A stretch of 64,000 nucleotides of DNA. Origin: Solibacteraceae bacterium (GTDB taxonomy: Bacteria; Acidobacteriota; Terriglobia; Bryobacterales; Bryobacteraceae). How positions within the stretch are numbered: the stretch's first letter is position 1; each line of letters starts with the position of its first letter. Below, piece by piece: positions 43,425 through 58,323 of the stretch. Location: contig JALSRK010000024.1 of the NCBI GenBank assembly GCA_026984795.1, positions 124,001-188,000 of the forward strand, written 5' to 3'. The notes beneath the pieces are model-generated. The model did no database searches, was not told the DNA's origin, and was given only the letters and a program-made list of their open reading frames with translations. The position numbers were made by a program, and so were the translations under genes.

Positions 43425-43566
43425 CCTTACCCTGGATTGCCCCCGAAGTCTCCCGGGACCATGCTACACGGGCCGCCCGCTCAGCGGTCGCCTTTCCGTC
43501 CGGCACTCGCCGCACCGCGGCGCCTCGGCTATCATGAACGGGAGGAGCCCGCACGGCCGCCACGCC

Positions 43567-44169
43567 ATGGCACTGCCCAGCGCCATTCGCGTCAAACTAC
43601 TGCCGGACGAAGCGGGGGCGATCAGCCTGAGCCCCGTCGTAGTCCGGGAGATGCCGCTCCACGAACTCATGGACGCGATTGTCGCACAGGTCGGCAAAGA
43701 CAGCGCCCGGGTGCGGCGACTGCTCGAAGGGGGGACTCTGGTGAGCGGGGCGTCCCGGTACCGCTGGGAGGGCTGTTCTCCGGGGGAGTCTGAACTCGAA
43801 GCCCTCCTGCGGCGCTACCCGGACCCAGACCCTGGGCGGGCTTTCGCCCCCGAGCTCTGCCGGCTCGTCGTCCTTCACTTCGCCCACGGCGGCCTGCTGG
43901 AACTCCGGCAGGACGCTTTAGTCAAGCGATCCTGGTTCCGCCGGAAGTCATTCTGGGATGTGCTGCTCGAACTGGTCCGCTTCGGCGAACTCCGTTACCG
44001 GGACTACTGCTATTCGTATCAGGCGGACCGCTACCGGCTTACGCTAACGCCGCAGGCGGCGCAGACTCTCTCCGAAGCCCGCTGTTTGCTCGCCTACAGC
44101 GGCGTCGTACGCCGCCTCCAGACCAGCCCGGTGGTCCAGGTCGATTTCCTCGTCACCCGACCCGGTTGA
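43567..44169 (+). CDS. Conserved-looking protein, unknown
   Basis: About 200 residues from ATG 43567 (an ATG at 43534 would add 11 residues). A soluble alpha/beta protein: IRVKLLPDEAGAISLSPVVVREMPLHELMDAIVAQVG, then RRLLEGGTLVSGASRYRW, a RAFAPELCRLVVLHFAHGG segment and ELRQDALVKRSWFRRKSFWDVLLEL, ending in strands VVRRLQTSPVVQVDFLV. No family recognised. It is divergent from the 43092-43424 gene. TATCAT (43530-43535) and GGGAGGAG (43540-43547) may be its promoter and binding site, although the latter sits unusually far from the ATG. Confidence 0.62.
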   Translation: MALPSAIRVKLLPDEAGAISLSPVVVREMPLHELMDAIVAQVGKDSARVRRLLEGGTLVSGASRYRWEGCSPGESELEALLRRYPDPDPGRAFAPELCRLVVLHFAHGGLLELRQDALVKRSWFRRKSFWDVLLELVRFGELRYRDYCYSYQADRYRLTLTPQAAQTLSEARCLLAYSGVVRRLQTSPVVQVDFLVTRPG

Positions 44170-44267
44170 GGTGGCCGCGCCGGTGCGACGCCGGTTCCGC
44201 TCTCGCCCGCAAGACAGTCCCCTCCCGAAGCCATACACCCTGGAGTATCATTCAAGTGGGAGGCGGG

Positions 44268-44810
44268 ATGATCCAAGTCACTTCCGAACTCAAGCTCGAG
44301 GAGGTCCAGGGGGCTCTCTCGCGCGCGGCGCCGCAGCACGGCATTCATATCCTCGCGATTACCCCGTTCGACACCCTGCTGGGCGAGAAGGCCCGGGGGG
44401 CAGCCCAGGCGGCGATTTCGTTCACCATTTGCCATACCGAACTCTACAGTGCGCTCCTCGCCGCCGACATCCGCTTTGCGGCATTCCTGCCTTGCCGCAT
44501 CGCCGCGATTCAGGACGAGCGCGGCGTCGTGCTCGAATCGATGTCTCCCCGCCATTTCTGCACCTCGCTGAACCGGCCGGACCTGGACCGGCTCGTCACC
44601 CCCTTGGAGACTTTGTTGCTCGATTTCATGCAGGAGGCAGCCCGTCTCGAAGCCAAAGCGGCCCCTCGTCAGCCAAGTCCGGTCCATGATCCAGGCGCCC
44701 GGGAGCATCAAGTCTCGATGCGGCGGTCTATTCCCCAGCGGATCGATTGCCACGGCACGAAGATCGAAGACCTGGCGGGCACGGGTGAAACCGATTCTCC
44801 CGGCGGCTGA
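44268..44810 (+). CDS. DUF302-like protein
   Basis: A 180-residue protein whose ATG follows GGGAGGCGGG. The first 130 residues look like the DUF302 fold: LEEVQGALSRAAPQHGIHILAITPFDTLLGEKA, ISFTICHTELYSALLAADIRFAAFLPCRIAAI and a C-terminal helix after PLETLLLDFMQEAARLE. The last 50 residues (Pro/Arg-rich) look unstructured and could reflect a late stop. DUF302 proteins are small cytoplasmic or periplasmic proteins of unknown function, sometimes tied to sulfur or redox metabolism. It is read rightward behind the 43.5 kb gene with a 98-base gap. Confidence 0.68.
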   Translation: MIQVTSELKLEEVQGALSRAAPQHGIHILAITPFDTLLGEKARGAAQAAISFTICHTELYSALLAADIRFAAFLPCRIAAIQDERGVVLESMSPRHFCTSLNRPDLDRLVTPLETLLLDFMQEAARLEAKAAPRQPSPVHDPGAREHQVSMRRSIPQRIDCHGTKIEDLAGTGETDSPGG

Positions 44811-44880
44811 CCCCAGGCGGCGGTGAAATCCGATTCGCCGGGGTGTTCACCGGCGGGCTGAAGGCGGAACTCCGACCCCG

Positions 44881-46245
44881 ATGCGCGCGTATCTGACGAA
44901 GACACGGCCCAATCCCCCGACCAACCGCACCCCGTGGCACCTCCAGGCCCTGCCCTGCCTCGCCGCCCTCTTCCTGTGCGTGGTCTACTACCAGGAGCTG
45001 GCTGCGGGTTCGATCGATCGGGCTCCGTTCGGCACGGTTTTTCTCGGGTTGGCCACCGGCGCTCTGGCCAGCCACTTCCTGCTTTTCCTGATACCCGGCG
45101 CCCTAGGCATGCAGACCGGCTACCCGGCCGGCGTGCTTGGCAGCTCTACGTTCGGCAGCCGAGGCGGACTGATCGTACCTGGGCCGGTCATCGCGCTGGT
45201 TCTCTCCGCCTGGCTTGGGGTGGCCGCCTACTACGGCGCTGAAGCCGCGCTCATGGCTGCCGGCGCCCGGCACGCGGCGGGAACCCGGCTGCATGTTCTT
45301 GTCGTGATCGTGTGGGTGGCGGTCTTCGCGGCGGCCGGCCACAGCGGTCTCCGGAGGGTAGCCATCGCGTCCCTTGTTCTCGGCGGCTCTTCGATACTTG
45401 CTTTGGGCATCGGGCTGATCGCCGCCGGGCCAGGGATCAGCGAATGGGAAATGGAGGTACCCGAGCCGCTGTTCGCCTATGCTCGCAGCGCTCACCTGGC
45501 CGCTGCTTTCGCGGCGCCCTTCGCCGTTGCATTCCCGGCGGTGGCGCGGTATCTGCCGTCCAAGCGGGATCTGCGGCGGGCCGGTCTGCTGGGGATCGCC
45601 GCTCCGGCCGCAGGGGCCGGCCTGCTGGCCGTGCTCACCGTCGGGGGCGCCAAGGCTCTGAACCCTGATATCCCCGGCTTCGGGTTCCTGGAGTCAGCCG
45701 CCGGTCTAGGGGGAGGCGCAGCCGCCCTCATCCCCCTGTTGCTGGCCGCCGGAGCCCTGCCGGCCTGCTGGTTCATCGCGTGGCTCGCCATCGACAGCGC
45801 AGCGGTGATGCTCCCGGACCTTCCCCGCCCCGCCCTCAGTCTGGCGGTCGCGCTCGTGGCTTCCCTCACCGTTCTCAGCGGCCTCCCTGGCAGCCTCTCG
45901 CGTTTCATCACCGTCAGCGGGGCGCTGTGTGCTCCCCTGTGCGGCATCATGGCCGCCGACTACTGGCAACATGACCGGCGCTGGCCTCACGCGCGGCCGG
46001 GTGTAAACTACGCCGGCTTCGGGGCGTGGATCCTCGGCATCCTCGCTGGAACCTTTCACCTGATGCCGGTGCCGGAACATTTCCAGCACCTGGCTCAGCC
46101 AGCCGCCTTGCTCGCCTGGGCCGCGGGTTTCGCCGGTTACATCGTGCTGGGGAATCTGGGGCTGAAGCCCTACCGCAAGCACCGCCGCCGGCGCACCCGC
46201 TCCGACGCGTGGGAGGAACCCGGTCCCGAAGCGGGCCTCCGGTAG
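44881..46245 (+). CDS. NCS1/CodB-like nucleobase-type permease
   Basis: A 454-residue polytopic membrane protein with about 12 helices. Features that suggest the cytosine/purine/allantoin (NCS1) permease family are LGMQTGYPAGVLGSSTFGSRG in the first third, the AFPAVARYLPSKRDLRRAG loop after helix 6, and ALCAPLCGIMAADYWQHDRR near the C-terminus, matching the APxxGVxxADYW motif. A basic tail ends it. Substrate unknown; identity is moderate and some short helices are divergent. It starts 70 bases after the DUF302-like gene. Confidence 0.7.
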   Translation: MRAYLTKTRPNPPTNRTPWHLQALPCLAALFLCVVYYQELAAGSIDRAPFGTVFLGLATGALASHFLLFLIPGALGMQTGYPAGVLGSSTFGSRGGLIVPGPVIALVLSAWLGVAAYYGAEAALMAAGARHAAGTRLHVLVVIVWVAVFAAAGHSGLRRVAIASLVLGGSSILALGIGLIAAGPGISEWEMEVPEPLFAYARSAHLAAAFAAPFAVAFPAVARYLPSKRDLRRAGLLGIAAPAAGAGLLAVLTVGGAKALNPDIPGFGFLESAAGLGGGAAALIPLLLAAGALPACWFIAWLAIDSAAVMLPDLPRPALSLAVALVASLTVLSGLPGSLSRFITVSGALCAPLCGIMAADYWQHDRRWPHARPGVNYAGFGAWILGILAGTFHLMPVPEHFQHLAQPAALLAWAAGFAGYIVLGNLGLKPYRKHRRRRTRSDAWEEPGPEAGLR

Positions 46246-46276
46246 GCCGGCGGGGTCCGGCGAACGCGGCCCGCCC

Positions 46277-47641
46277 CTACCTGCGGCGCCCCGCCTTCGG
46301 GCGGCGTTCCCGTTTGCGTCCGGCGCCCGGGAATTCGCGCTTTGGCCTGGTGCGCTCCTTGATCACGATCGGCGTGCCGGGAAACCCGAACTCCTCGCGG
46401 ATCCGGTTGGCGAGATAGCGCTGCGTAGAGAAATGTAGCTCACGCGCCTGGTCAGTGAACACTACGAACGTCGGCGGCCGCACGCCCACCTGGGTGATGT
46501 ACTTCACGTGGAGGTCCTTGTCGAACTCCAGCGAGCCAAGAAACCGGTTCAGCTCTCCGGTGGGGATCCGCTTCGAGGCCGCCTCGTAGCCCCGGCGAAT
46601 GAGCGGAAACAACTGGCTCACACCCGCTCCCGTCTTCGCCGAGAGGAAGGCGATGGGAGCGTAGTCGAGAAACTTCAACTGCCAGCGGAGCTGCTCGACG
46701 AAGGCCGCCTTGTCCTTGCTGGGCGCGGCGTCCCACTTGTTCACACACAGGATGACGGACCGCCCGCTCTCGTGCGCGTATCCGCCGATCGTCGCGTCCA
46801 GGTTCACAACCCCGGTAGTGGCGTCCAGCACCACCAGTACCACTTGAGCCATCCGCAGGTGGCGCTGAGCCATCACCACACTCAGCTTTTCGGCCATCAG
46901 CCGGGTCTTGCCCTTCCTCCGGATGCCCGCCGTGTCTACGAACACGTACTCGACCCCGTCCCGCAGCACCGACTCGTCCACCGCATCCCGCGTCGTTCCC
47001 GGGGCCGAAGAAACAATTGCCCGGTCCGCTCCCGTCAGCGCATTCAGCAAGGTGGACTTGCCCACGTTCGGCCGGCCGACGATAGCCACCTTGATCTGCA
47101 GCGGCGCCGCTTCCCGGGCCGTGGCCTCTCCGGCGGGGAACTCCTGCGTGACGCGCTCCAGCAGTTCTTCGATCCCCAGTCCGTGCTCGGCCGAGACGGG
47201 AAACACGTGCTCGAAACCGAGGCGGAAGAATTCGTGGGCCAACGCTTCGCGGGAGGGAACGTCGATCTTGTTTACCGCCACCGTGACCGGCTTGCCGAGC
47301 TTCTGGAGCATCTGAGCGAGCTCCGTGTCGGTACCCGTAATCTCAGTGCGTCCATCGAGCAGGAAGATGATCCGGTCGGCTTCCTCGATCGCTCTGCGGG
47401 CCTGCCGGAAGATCTCCGCAGGGATCGCCTCCGTCTCCCGCACCAGCAGCCCCCCCGTATCGATGAGGCGGAACCGCTTCCCGTGGAATTCGGCCTCGCC
47501 GACGATGCGGTCCCGGGTGATGCCGGGTTCGTCGCCCACAATCGCCCGCCGATTGCCGAGGATGCGGTTGAAGAGAGTGGATTTGCCGACATTGGGACGC
47601 CCCAGGATGACGACCGTGGGGAGCCCCTCACGCCGCTCCAT
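46277..47641 (-). CDS. der: Ribosome-associated GTPase Der (EngA)
   Basis: A 454-residue protein with two consecutive GTPase domains: GRPNVGKSTLFNRI, DEPGITRDR, DTGGL and NKID in the first, then GRPNVGKSTLLNALTG, APGTTRDAVDE, DTAGIRRK and NKWD in the second. A C-terminal KH-like domain follows (TQVGVRPPTFVVFTDQARELHFSTQRYLANRIREEFGFPGTPI) and a basic tail. Der is essential for 50S ribosomal subunit maturation. Length and domain order are standard. Confidence 0.97.
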   Translation of the reverse strand: MERREGLPTVVILGRPNVGKSTLFNRILGNRRAIVGDEPGITRDRIVGEAEFHGKRFRLIDTGGLLVRETEAIPAEIFRQARRAIEEADRIIFLLDGRTEITGTDTELAQMLQKLGKPVTVAVNKIDVPSREALAHEFFRLGFEHVFPVSAEHGLGIEELLERVTQEFPAGEATAREAAPLQIKVAIVGRPNVGKSTLLNALTGADRAIVSSAPGTTRDAVDESVLRDGVEYVFVDTAGIRRKGKTRLMAEKLSVVMAQRHLRMAQVVLVVLDATTGVVNLDATIGGYAHESGRSVILCVNKWDAAPSKDKAAFVEQLRWQLKFLDYAPIAFLSAKTGAGVSQLFPLIRRGYEAASKRIPTGELNRFLGSLEFDKDLHVKYITQVGVRPPTFVVFTDQARELHFSTQRYLANRIREEFGFPGTPIVIKERTRPKREFPGAGRKRERRPKAGRRR

Positions 47642-47677
47642 GCACGCATCATCATAACATTCCCGGCGGCCCCGCCT

Positions 47678-50194
<2,517 letters not shown>

Positions 50195-50581
50195 GGTCCC
50201 TCCGCAGAGAGTGGCGTTGCCCAGCCGGTCCGGAACTCGTTGCCTTCGCAGGGCGCCCGTCCCCATCCCCCAGAAACCTTGTCGGCGGGTTCGCCACAGT
50301 CATGGCGGGATTCATTCTCCCCGCTTCCCCAATCGCGCTCCTGCACAAGCCCTCCGTAGCCGCTGCTCCCCAGTATGGCCCAAACGTGCGACCGCTGGTG
50401 GGGAATTCTCCGGCGCCCTGAGCGTCCCCCCGGGGCTCAAGGTCTCCGCCTCCCGTCCGATGAACTCTCACGGAAGCGACGCCGCGGGCGCGGTGGCCGA
50501 ACTCCAGACCCCTCCCGGAGCATCCCGGGGTGTGGAAAGCGCCGGCTTCGCAGCGTCAAGGCAGGGTGGCGGCGTAGACCC
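50195..50581. other. Gap of 387 bases between gyrB and the histidine kinase
   Basis: I see no credible gene, terminator hairpin with a T-run, or repeat here. Short open frames exist on both strands but they look like non-coding GC-rich sequence. Confidence 0.4.
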
Positions 50582-54209
<3,628 letters not shown>

Positions 54210-54395
54210 GATCTTCGGTCTCCTGCCTTTCTCTGTGTACCTGCACTCCTAAATGAGATGTCGGAGTATACCGGAGTCACCGGGCCTGTCGAAATGTTGA
54301 TATCCTTCCTAAATTATACCAAATCAAGGGCTTGTCTGTTTCTGAAGCATCTGGAAAACGGTCCGTCTGCTGTGCGTCCCGCAGCCTCGGCGGCG

Positions 54396-54404
54396 TTATC
54401 CACA
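54396..54404 (+). promoter_or_regulatory. Perfect DnaA box (TTATCCACA)
   Basis: The consensus box lies in the 243-base dnaA-dnaN gap, close to an AT-rich tract (CCTAAATTATACC at 54308-54320). It may be part of the origin or of dnaN/dnaA autoregulation. Confidence 0.7.
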
Positions 54405-54452
54405 GAACCGCTTCGCTTGTCCGGAGGCCGTGTTGTTGAGCTTTCCTCAACG

Positions 54453-55766
54453 CTAGCTGAGCGAGTCGATTAGGCTGTTGAGCGTTCTGTTCAAATCCGG
54501 GTCTTTCTGCCGTAGCCGGTCGATCTTCTGAACCGAGTGCAGCACCGTCGTGTGGTGCTTGCCGCCGAAAGCGCGCCCGATCTCCGGCAGGGAGGCAGGG
54601 GTGAGTTCCTTGGCCAGATACATGGCGATCTGCCGGGGATATGCGATCTTGCGGGCGTTCGTCCGCTGTTTGATTTGGGAGGGCTGCAAGTTGAAGCGCT
54701 CCGCCACCTCGCGGATGATTGAATCGATCGTGATCCGGTGCCGCTGCCCGGCCTCGAAGTGCTTCAGCACCTGGCGGGCCATGGTCAAACTGACCTTTTC
54801 GCCGGTCACCGATGAATATGCGATCAGCTTGATGAGGGCCCCTTCCAGCTCGCGGACGTTCGACTTTGCCTTGGTGGCGATGAAGATACGAACATCCTCA
54901 GGGAGCTCCACCCCCTCCATTTCCGCCTTCCGATCCAGGATCGCCATTTTGGTCTCCAGGTCCGGCGGCTGCACATCCACGAGCAGGCCCCACTCGAACC
55001 GGGAGCGCAGGCGATCGACGAGACCTGGGACGTCGCCCGGCGGTGAGTCACTGGAGAGCACGATCTGCTTCTGGTGGTCGTAGAGCTCGTTGAAGGTATG
55101 GAAGAACTCTTCCTGTGTGCGCTCCTTGTTTGCAAGCACGTGGATGTCGTCTACGAGCAGGACGTCGGCCCGGCGGTAATGCCGGTGGAACAGCCCCATT
55201 TGATCCGTTCGGATGCAACGGATCAGCTCGTTCATGAAACGCTCTCCGGTGGTGTAGACCACTCGAACACGCTGGCTCGTCTCCAGAAGCGAATGCCCTA
55301 TGGCGTGCATGAGGTGCGTCTTACCCATGCCCGTGCCGCCGTAGATGAAGAGCGGATTGTAGCTGCGGGCCGGCATCTCCGCGACAGCGCGAGCCGCCGC
55401 ATGGGCGAACTGGTTGCACGGGCCGACTACGAAGTTCCCGAATGTAAACCGTGGATTCAGGTGCGGGGAGCCCAGAGGCAGGGGACCTTCGTGCTCGGGG
55501 TTGGCGCCTGCCTCCCCCGGGGCGTCACCGTTCGTATGGACCTGGTAGACCACCGCCCGGTAAGGCAGACCCAGCGCACGGATGGCCGACAGGATGCGCC
55601 CGCCATACTCCTGCTCGATCCATTCGCGGCTGGCCGCGTCAGGAACGCTCACATACAGTAGCTCGCCGGTAGCGTTCTCCAGGGTGGTCTTTTCCAGCCA
55701 ATTCCGGTAACTCTGGACGCTGAGCTGCGTTGCAAGATGCTGCTTGATCCGTTCCCAAACATCCAT
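54453..55766 (-). CDS. dnaA: Chromosomal replication initiator DnaA
   Basis: A 437-residue protein from ATG 55766. Domain I: MDVWERIKQHLATQLSVQSYRNWL. After a Pro/Glu-rich linker, the AAA+ domain III carries NPLFIYGGTGMGKTHLMHAIGH (Walker A), VLLVDDIHVLANKERTQEEFFHTFN (Walker B) and the sensor regions. Domain IV has the box-recognition helix-turn-helix ending in IGRAFGGKHHTTVLHSVQKI. It unwinds oriC and loads the replisome. Its own 5' region carries two boxes at 55798 and 55821, so autoregulation is likely. Confidence 0.97.
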   Translation of the reverse strand: MDVWERIKQHLATQLSVQSYRNWLEKTTLENATGELLYVSVPDAASREWIEQEYGGRILSAIRALGLPYRAVVYQVHTNGDAPGEAGANPEHEGPLPLGSPHLNPRFTFGNFVVGPCNQFAHAAARAVAEMPARSYNPLFIYGGTGMGKTHLMHAIGHSLLETSQRVRVVYTTGERFMNELIRCIRTDQMGLFHRHYRRADVLLVDDIHVLANKERTQEEFFHTFNELYDHQKQIVLSSDSPPGDVPGLVDRLRSRFEWGLLVDVQPPDLETKMAILDRKAEMEGVELPEDVRIFIATKAKSNVRELEGALIKLIAYSSVTGEKVSLTMARQVLKHFEAGQRHRITIDSIIREVAERFNLQPSQIKQRTNARKIAYPRQIAMYLAKELTPASLPEIGRAFGGKHHTTVLHSVQKIDRLRQKDPDLNRTLNSLIDSLS

Positions 55767-56093
55767 ATCGCCAGACTCTCGTGCCTTGCGGCACAGAATA
55801 TCCACACGTCTTCCACAGACTGTGGATAAGCTCGAACAACTCCGTCTCCGTTTCGGCTGGAACCGACGGCGAGATGCAGCCTGCACCGGCGTGTGCGTCA
55901 CCGCACCTATCGGCTGCGGAACATCAGTCTACCACAGTTGGCGGCACTCGGCACAAGGAATTACGGAAATTGTTATCCCTTTAATTCCAATAGGTTGTAA
56001 GGGTGGATTGAACTACTACTGCTATAGTAACCAAGCTCCGCCGCCAGCTAAAACATCGGCCGAAACTTCTGTTCTCGCTCCCATCCGGGTGTG
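55767..56093. other. Probable chromosomal origin region (oriC) between dnaA and alr
   Basis: A 327-base non-coding interval upstream of dnaA. TGTGGATAA (55821-55829) is a perfect reverse DnaA box, and ATATCCACA (55798-55806) and TCTTCCACA (55809-55817) are near matches. An AT-rich tract at 55957-56040 with the inverted repeat GGAATTA (55957-55963)/TAATTCC (55982-55988) could be the unwinding element. Box number is low, so function as origin is inferred from gene context and these motifs. Confidence 0.6.
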
Positions 56094-57224
56094 CTAGACG
56101 TAGATGCGGCGGACACGGACGCTGATGCCGCACAGGACCGCGTAGGAGATCGTCCCGGCGGTCCTGGCGATCTGCTGCGCGTCGATTTTTTCGCCGCATT
56201 CCTCTCCGATGAGCGTTACCGGGTCGCCCGGCCGCAGCTCCGGACAGTCGGTGGCGTCGATACTCGTCAGGTCCATCGAGATAGCCCCGAGGATCGGCGC
56301 CTTACGCCCGGCGGCGATCACATGGCCGCGGTTCGAGAGCCGGTGCGGCAGCCCGTCCGCGTAACCTACGGCGAGAACGGCCATCCGTGTGGGCCGCCTG
56401 GTTCGGAACATGGCTCCGTAGCCCACCGGAGTACCGGCAGGGAGGTCTTTGACCTCCAGCACGGTCGCCTTCCAAGTCAGGACGGGCTTGACATTGAGTT
56501 GCCGCGGGGGCGCCGGGCCGCGCACCGGGGACACATAGCCGTAGATAGCATGGCCCGGTCTCACCATGTTGCCCCAGGATTCGCGGCGGCCGTAAGCGAT
56601 CGGGATTGTCGCCGCCAGATGCCGGTAGTGGGGCGCCAGACCCGCCCGCGAGAGACTGTGGTGAATCTTTTCGAAGTTTGCGATCTGCTCGGCGGTCTGC
56701 TCGGTGTCGTAGAACGCCGCTGAGGCGAAGTGCGTCATCAGCCCTTCCAACTCGGCGTTGCGCGCGGCCCCCACGGCCTCGACGATATGAGAAGCCAGCG
56801 CCCGGGCGCCGAGGCGCCCCAGCCCGGTGTCGATCTTCAGGTGGTATGGTAGGCGGGTATTGCGGGAGGCGCCCAGCCGGTCCAGTGCTGCCACTTCATC
56901 CAAGGAGTGAAGCGCCGGCGTCAGTGCGAACTCCAACAGGGCCTCCCGCTCGCTAGGCAGCAAACCCGCCATTACGAGGATCCGTGCCTGGATACCCGCC
57001 TGGCGCAGCGCCACTCCCTCCTCCACGCTGCTGACGGCCAGCCACCGGGCGCCTTCGGCCTCTAAGACCCGCGAGACCTCGACGGCTCCATGGCGGTAGG
57101 CGTCGGCCTTCACGACCGGCATCACCTCGACCGCCGGGCCGACGAGTTCGCGCACGGCCCGGAAGTTGGCCGCCAACCGGCTCCGGGAGACCTCCACCCA
57201 CGAGCGCAACCCCCGTTCAGCCAT
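56094..57224 (-). CDS. alr: Alanine racemase
   Basis: A 376-residue PLP enzyme. The PLP lysine is K39 in VMPVVKADAYRHGAVEV; HLKIDTGLGRLG, the GNMVRPGHAIYGYVSP region and the catalytic Tyr in VGYGAMFRT follow, with SMDLTSIDATD and VTLIGEE in the C-terminal beta domain. It makes D-alanine for peptidoglycan. The start overlaps the 3' end of the upstream glycosyltransferase by 8 bases, so it may be the last gene of the leftward glycosyltransferase run, just before the origin region. Confidence 0.96.
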   Translation of the reverse strand: MAERGLRSWVEVSRSRLAANFRAVRELVGPAVEVMPVVKADAYRHGAVEVSRVLEAEGARWLAVSSVEEGVALRQAGIQARILVMAGLLPSEREALLEFALTPALHSLDEVAALDRLGASRNTRLPYHLKIDTGLGRLGARALASHIVEAVGAARNAELEGLMTHFASAAFYDTEQTAEQIANFEKIHHSLSRAGLAPHYRHLAATIPIAYGRRESWGNMVRPGHAIYGYVSPVRGPAPPRQLNVKPVLTWKATVLEVKDLPAGTPVGYGAMFRTRRPTRMAVLAVGYADGLPHRLSNRGHVIAAGRKAPILGAISMDLTSIDATDCPELRPGDPVTLIGEECGEKIDAQQIARTAGTISYAVLCGISVRVRRIYV

Positions 57225-58323
57225 CCTCCCGGCGCCCCTTTCTCCCCTGCGCCAGCCCCTCTAGCAGGCGCTGGTAGGCATCCGTCACCGCCTCCCAGCT
57301 ATAGCGCTGCTTGACGCGTTCAACCGCCCGGCGCCGCCACTGCCGGCGCTGCTCTTCGTCCATCGCCAGAACCTCGCGGATACGCTCAGCCAAGGCGTCG
57401 CGCTGAAACGGCAGCGCCGCCCCGGAGGCAACCTCAGCGTTCTCTTCCGTGTCGAGATAGAGCACGAGCGCCTCTCGCCCCATGGCTTCGATGAGCGCCG
57501 GGTGGGTGCCGCCCACTTCGGTGGCGTGGATGTAGGCGAAGCAGTGCGAGAGCAGCTCATGGTAGCCGGTTCCGTAGATGGCGCCGGGGAACAAGATCCG
57601 TGGATCCTGCGTGTCGCGCACTTGCTGGATATAGGACGCTGCGTACGGGGCATCGCCCACGATGGCCAGCTTCATCTCCGTCTCTACACGCTCGAAGGCC
57701 TGACGTACGAGCAGCGCGTTGTTTTCCGGCTCCAGGCGGCTGACGTACAGAAAATAGCGGCCCGGCTGGAGCCCCAGCCGGTGGAGCGTCTTCATCGTGC
57801 CGACTTTGCCCGTCTCGGCCCCGTAAGGGATGAAAGAGGTTTCCTTGCCGTAGCGGCGGCGGTAGTACCGCTGGATCTGTTCTGCGTCCGAGACGACGGC
57901 CGTCGGCGAGAACGTCGAGAGCCGCTCCGAGATCCGATACCAGGCCCGGCCGATGCGGTTCCACTTCTTCCGCTTGCGCTCGAGGCCATCGACGTTGAGC
58001 GCCACCGGGATTCCCGTCAGGCGCGGCAGCAGCGTGAAAACAGCATTCGCGGCATTGCAGTACAGCGCCACATCGGCCCGGCGGAAGAGCAGGTCGAAAG
58101 TGGCGAGGAGGGTATGAACGATCGTGTCGAAGTACTTATGGCGGATCGTCGGCAGGTAGATGCGGCGGACGCCCCGGTAGATGGTTTCCGGGTAGCGCTG
58201 GCGGCAATAGACGAAGACCCGGTGTCCCCGCGCCGCCAGACGGGCCGACAGTTGCTCGGCGAACGTCTCGAATCCCCCGTAACGGGCGGGAACGCCCCGG
58301 GTTCCGACGATCGCCACTCTCAT
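57217..58323 (-). CDS. Glycosyltransferase family 4 (DUF1972/rhamnosyltransferase type)
   Basis: A 368-residue GT-B enzyme. It begins MRVAIVGTRGVPARYGGFETFAEQLSARL, the diagnostic start of the DUF1972 group, then HTLLATFDLLFRRADVALYCNAANAVF, VALNVDGLERKRKKWN and PTAVVSDAEQIQRYYRRRYG. The nucleotide-binding half has FLYVSRLEPENNALLVRQAF and FAYIHATEVGGTHPALIEAMG. Likely a rhamnosyl- or glucosyltransferase in cell-surface polysaccharide synthesis. Its ATG overlaps the stop of the upstream GT2 (TGATG). Confidence 0.9.
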   Translation of the reverse strand: MRVAIVGTRGVPARYGGFETFAEQLSARLAARGHRVFVYCRQRYPETIYRGVRRIYLPTIRHKYFDTIVHTLLATFDLLFRRADVALYCNAANAVFTLLPRLTGIPVALNVDGLERKRKKWNRIGRAWYRISERLSTFSPTAVVSDAEQIQRYYRRRYGKETSFIPYGAETGKVGTMKTLHRLGLQPGRYFLYVSRLEPENNALLVRQAFERVETEMKLAIVGDAPYAASYIQQVRDTQDPRILFPGAIYGTGYHELLSHCFAYIHATEVGGTHPALIEAMGREALVLYLDTEENAEVASGAALPFQRDALAERIREVLAMDEEQRRQWRRRAVERVKQRYSWEAVTDAYQRLLEGLAQGRKGRREDG

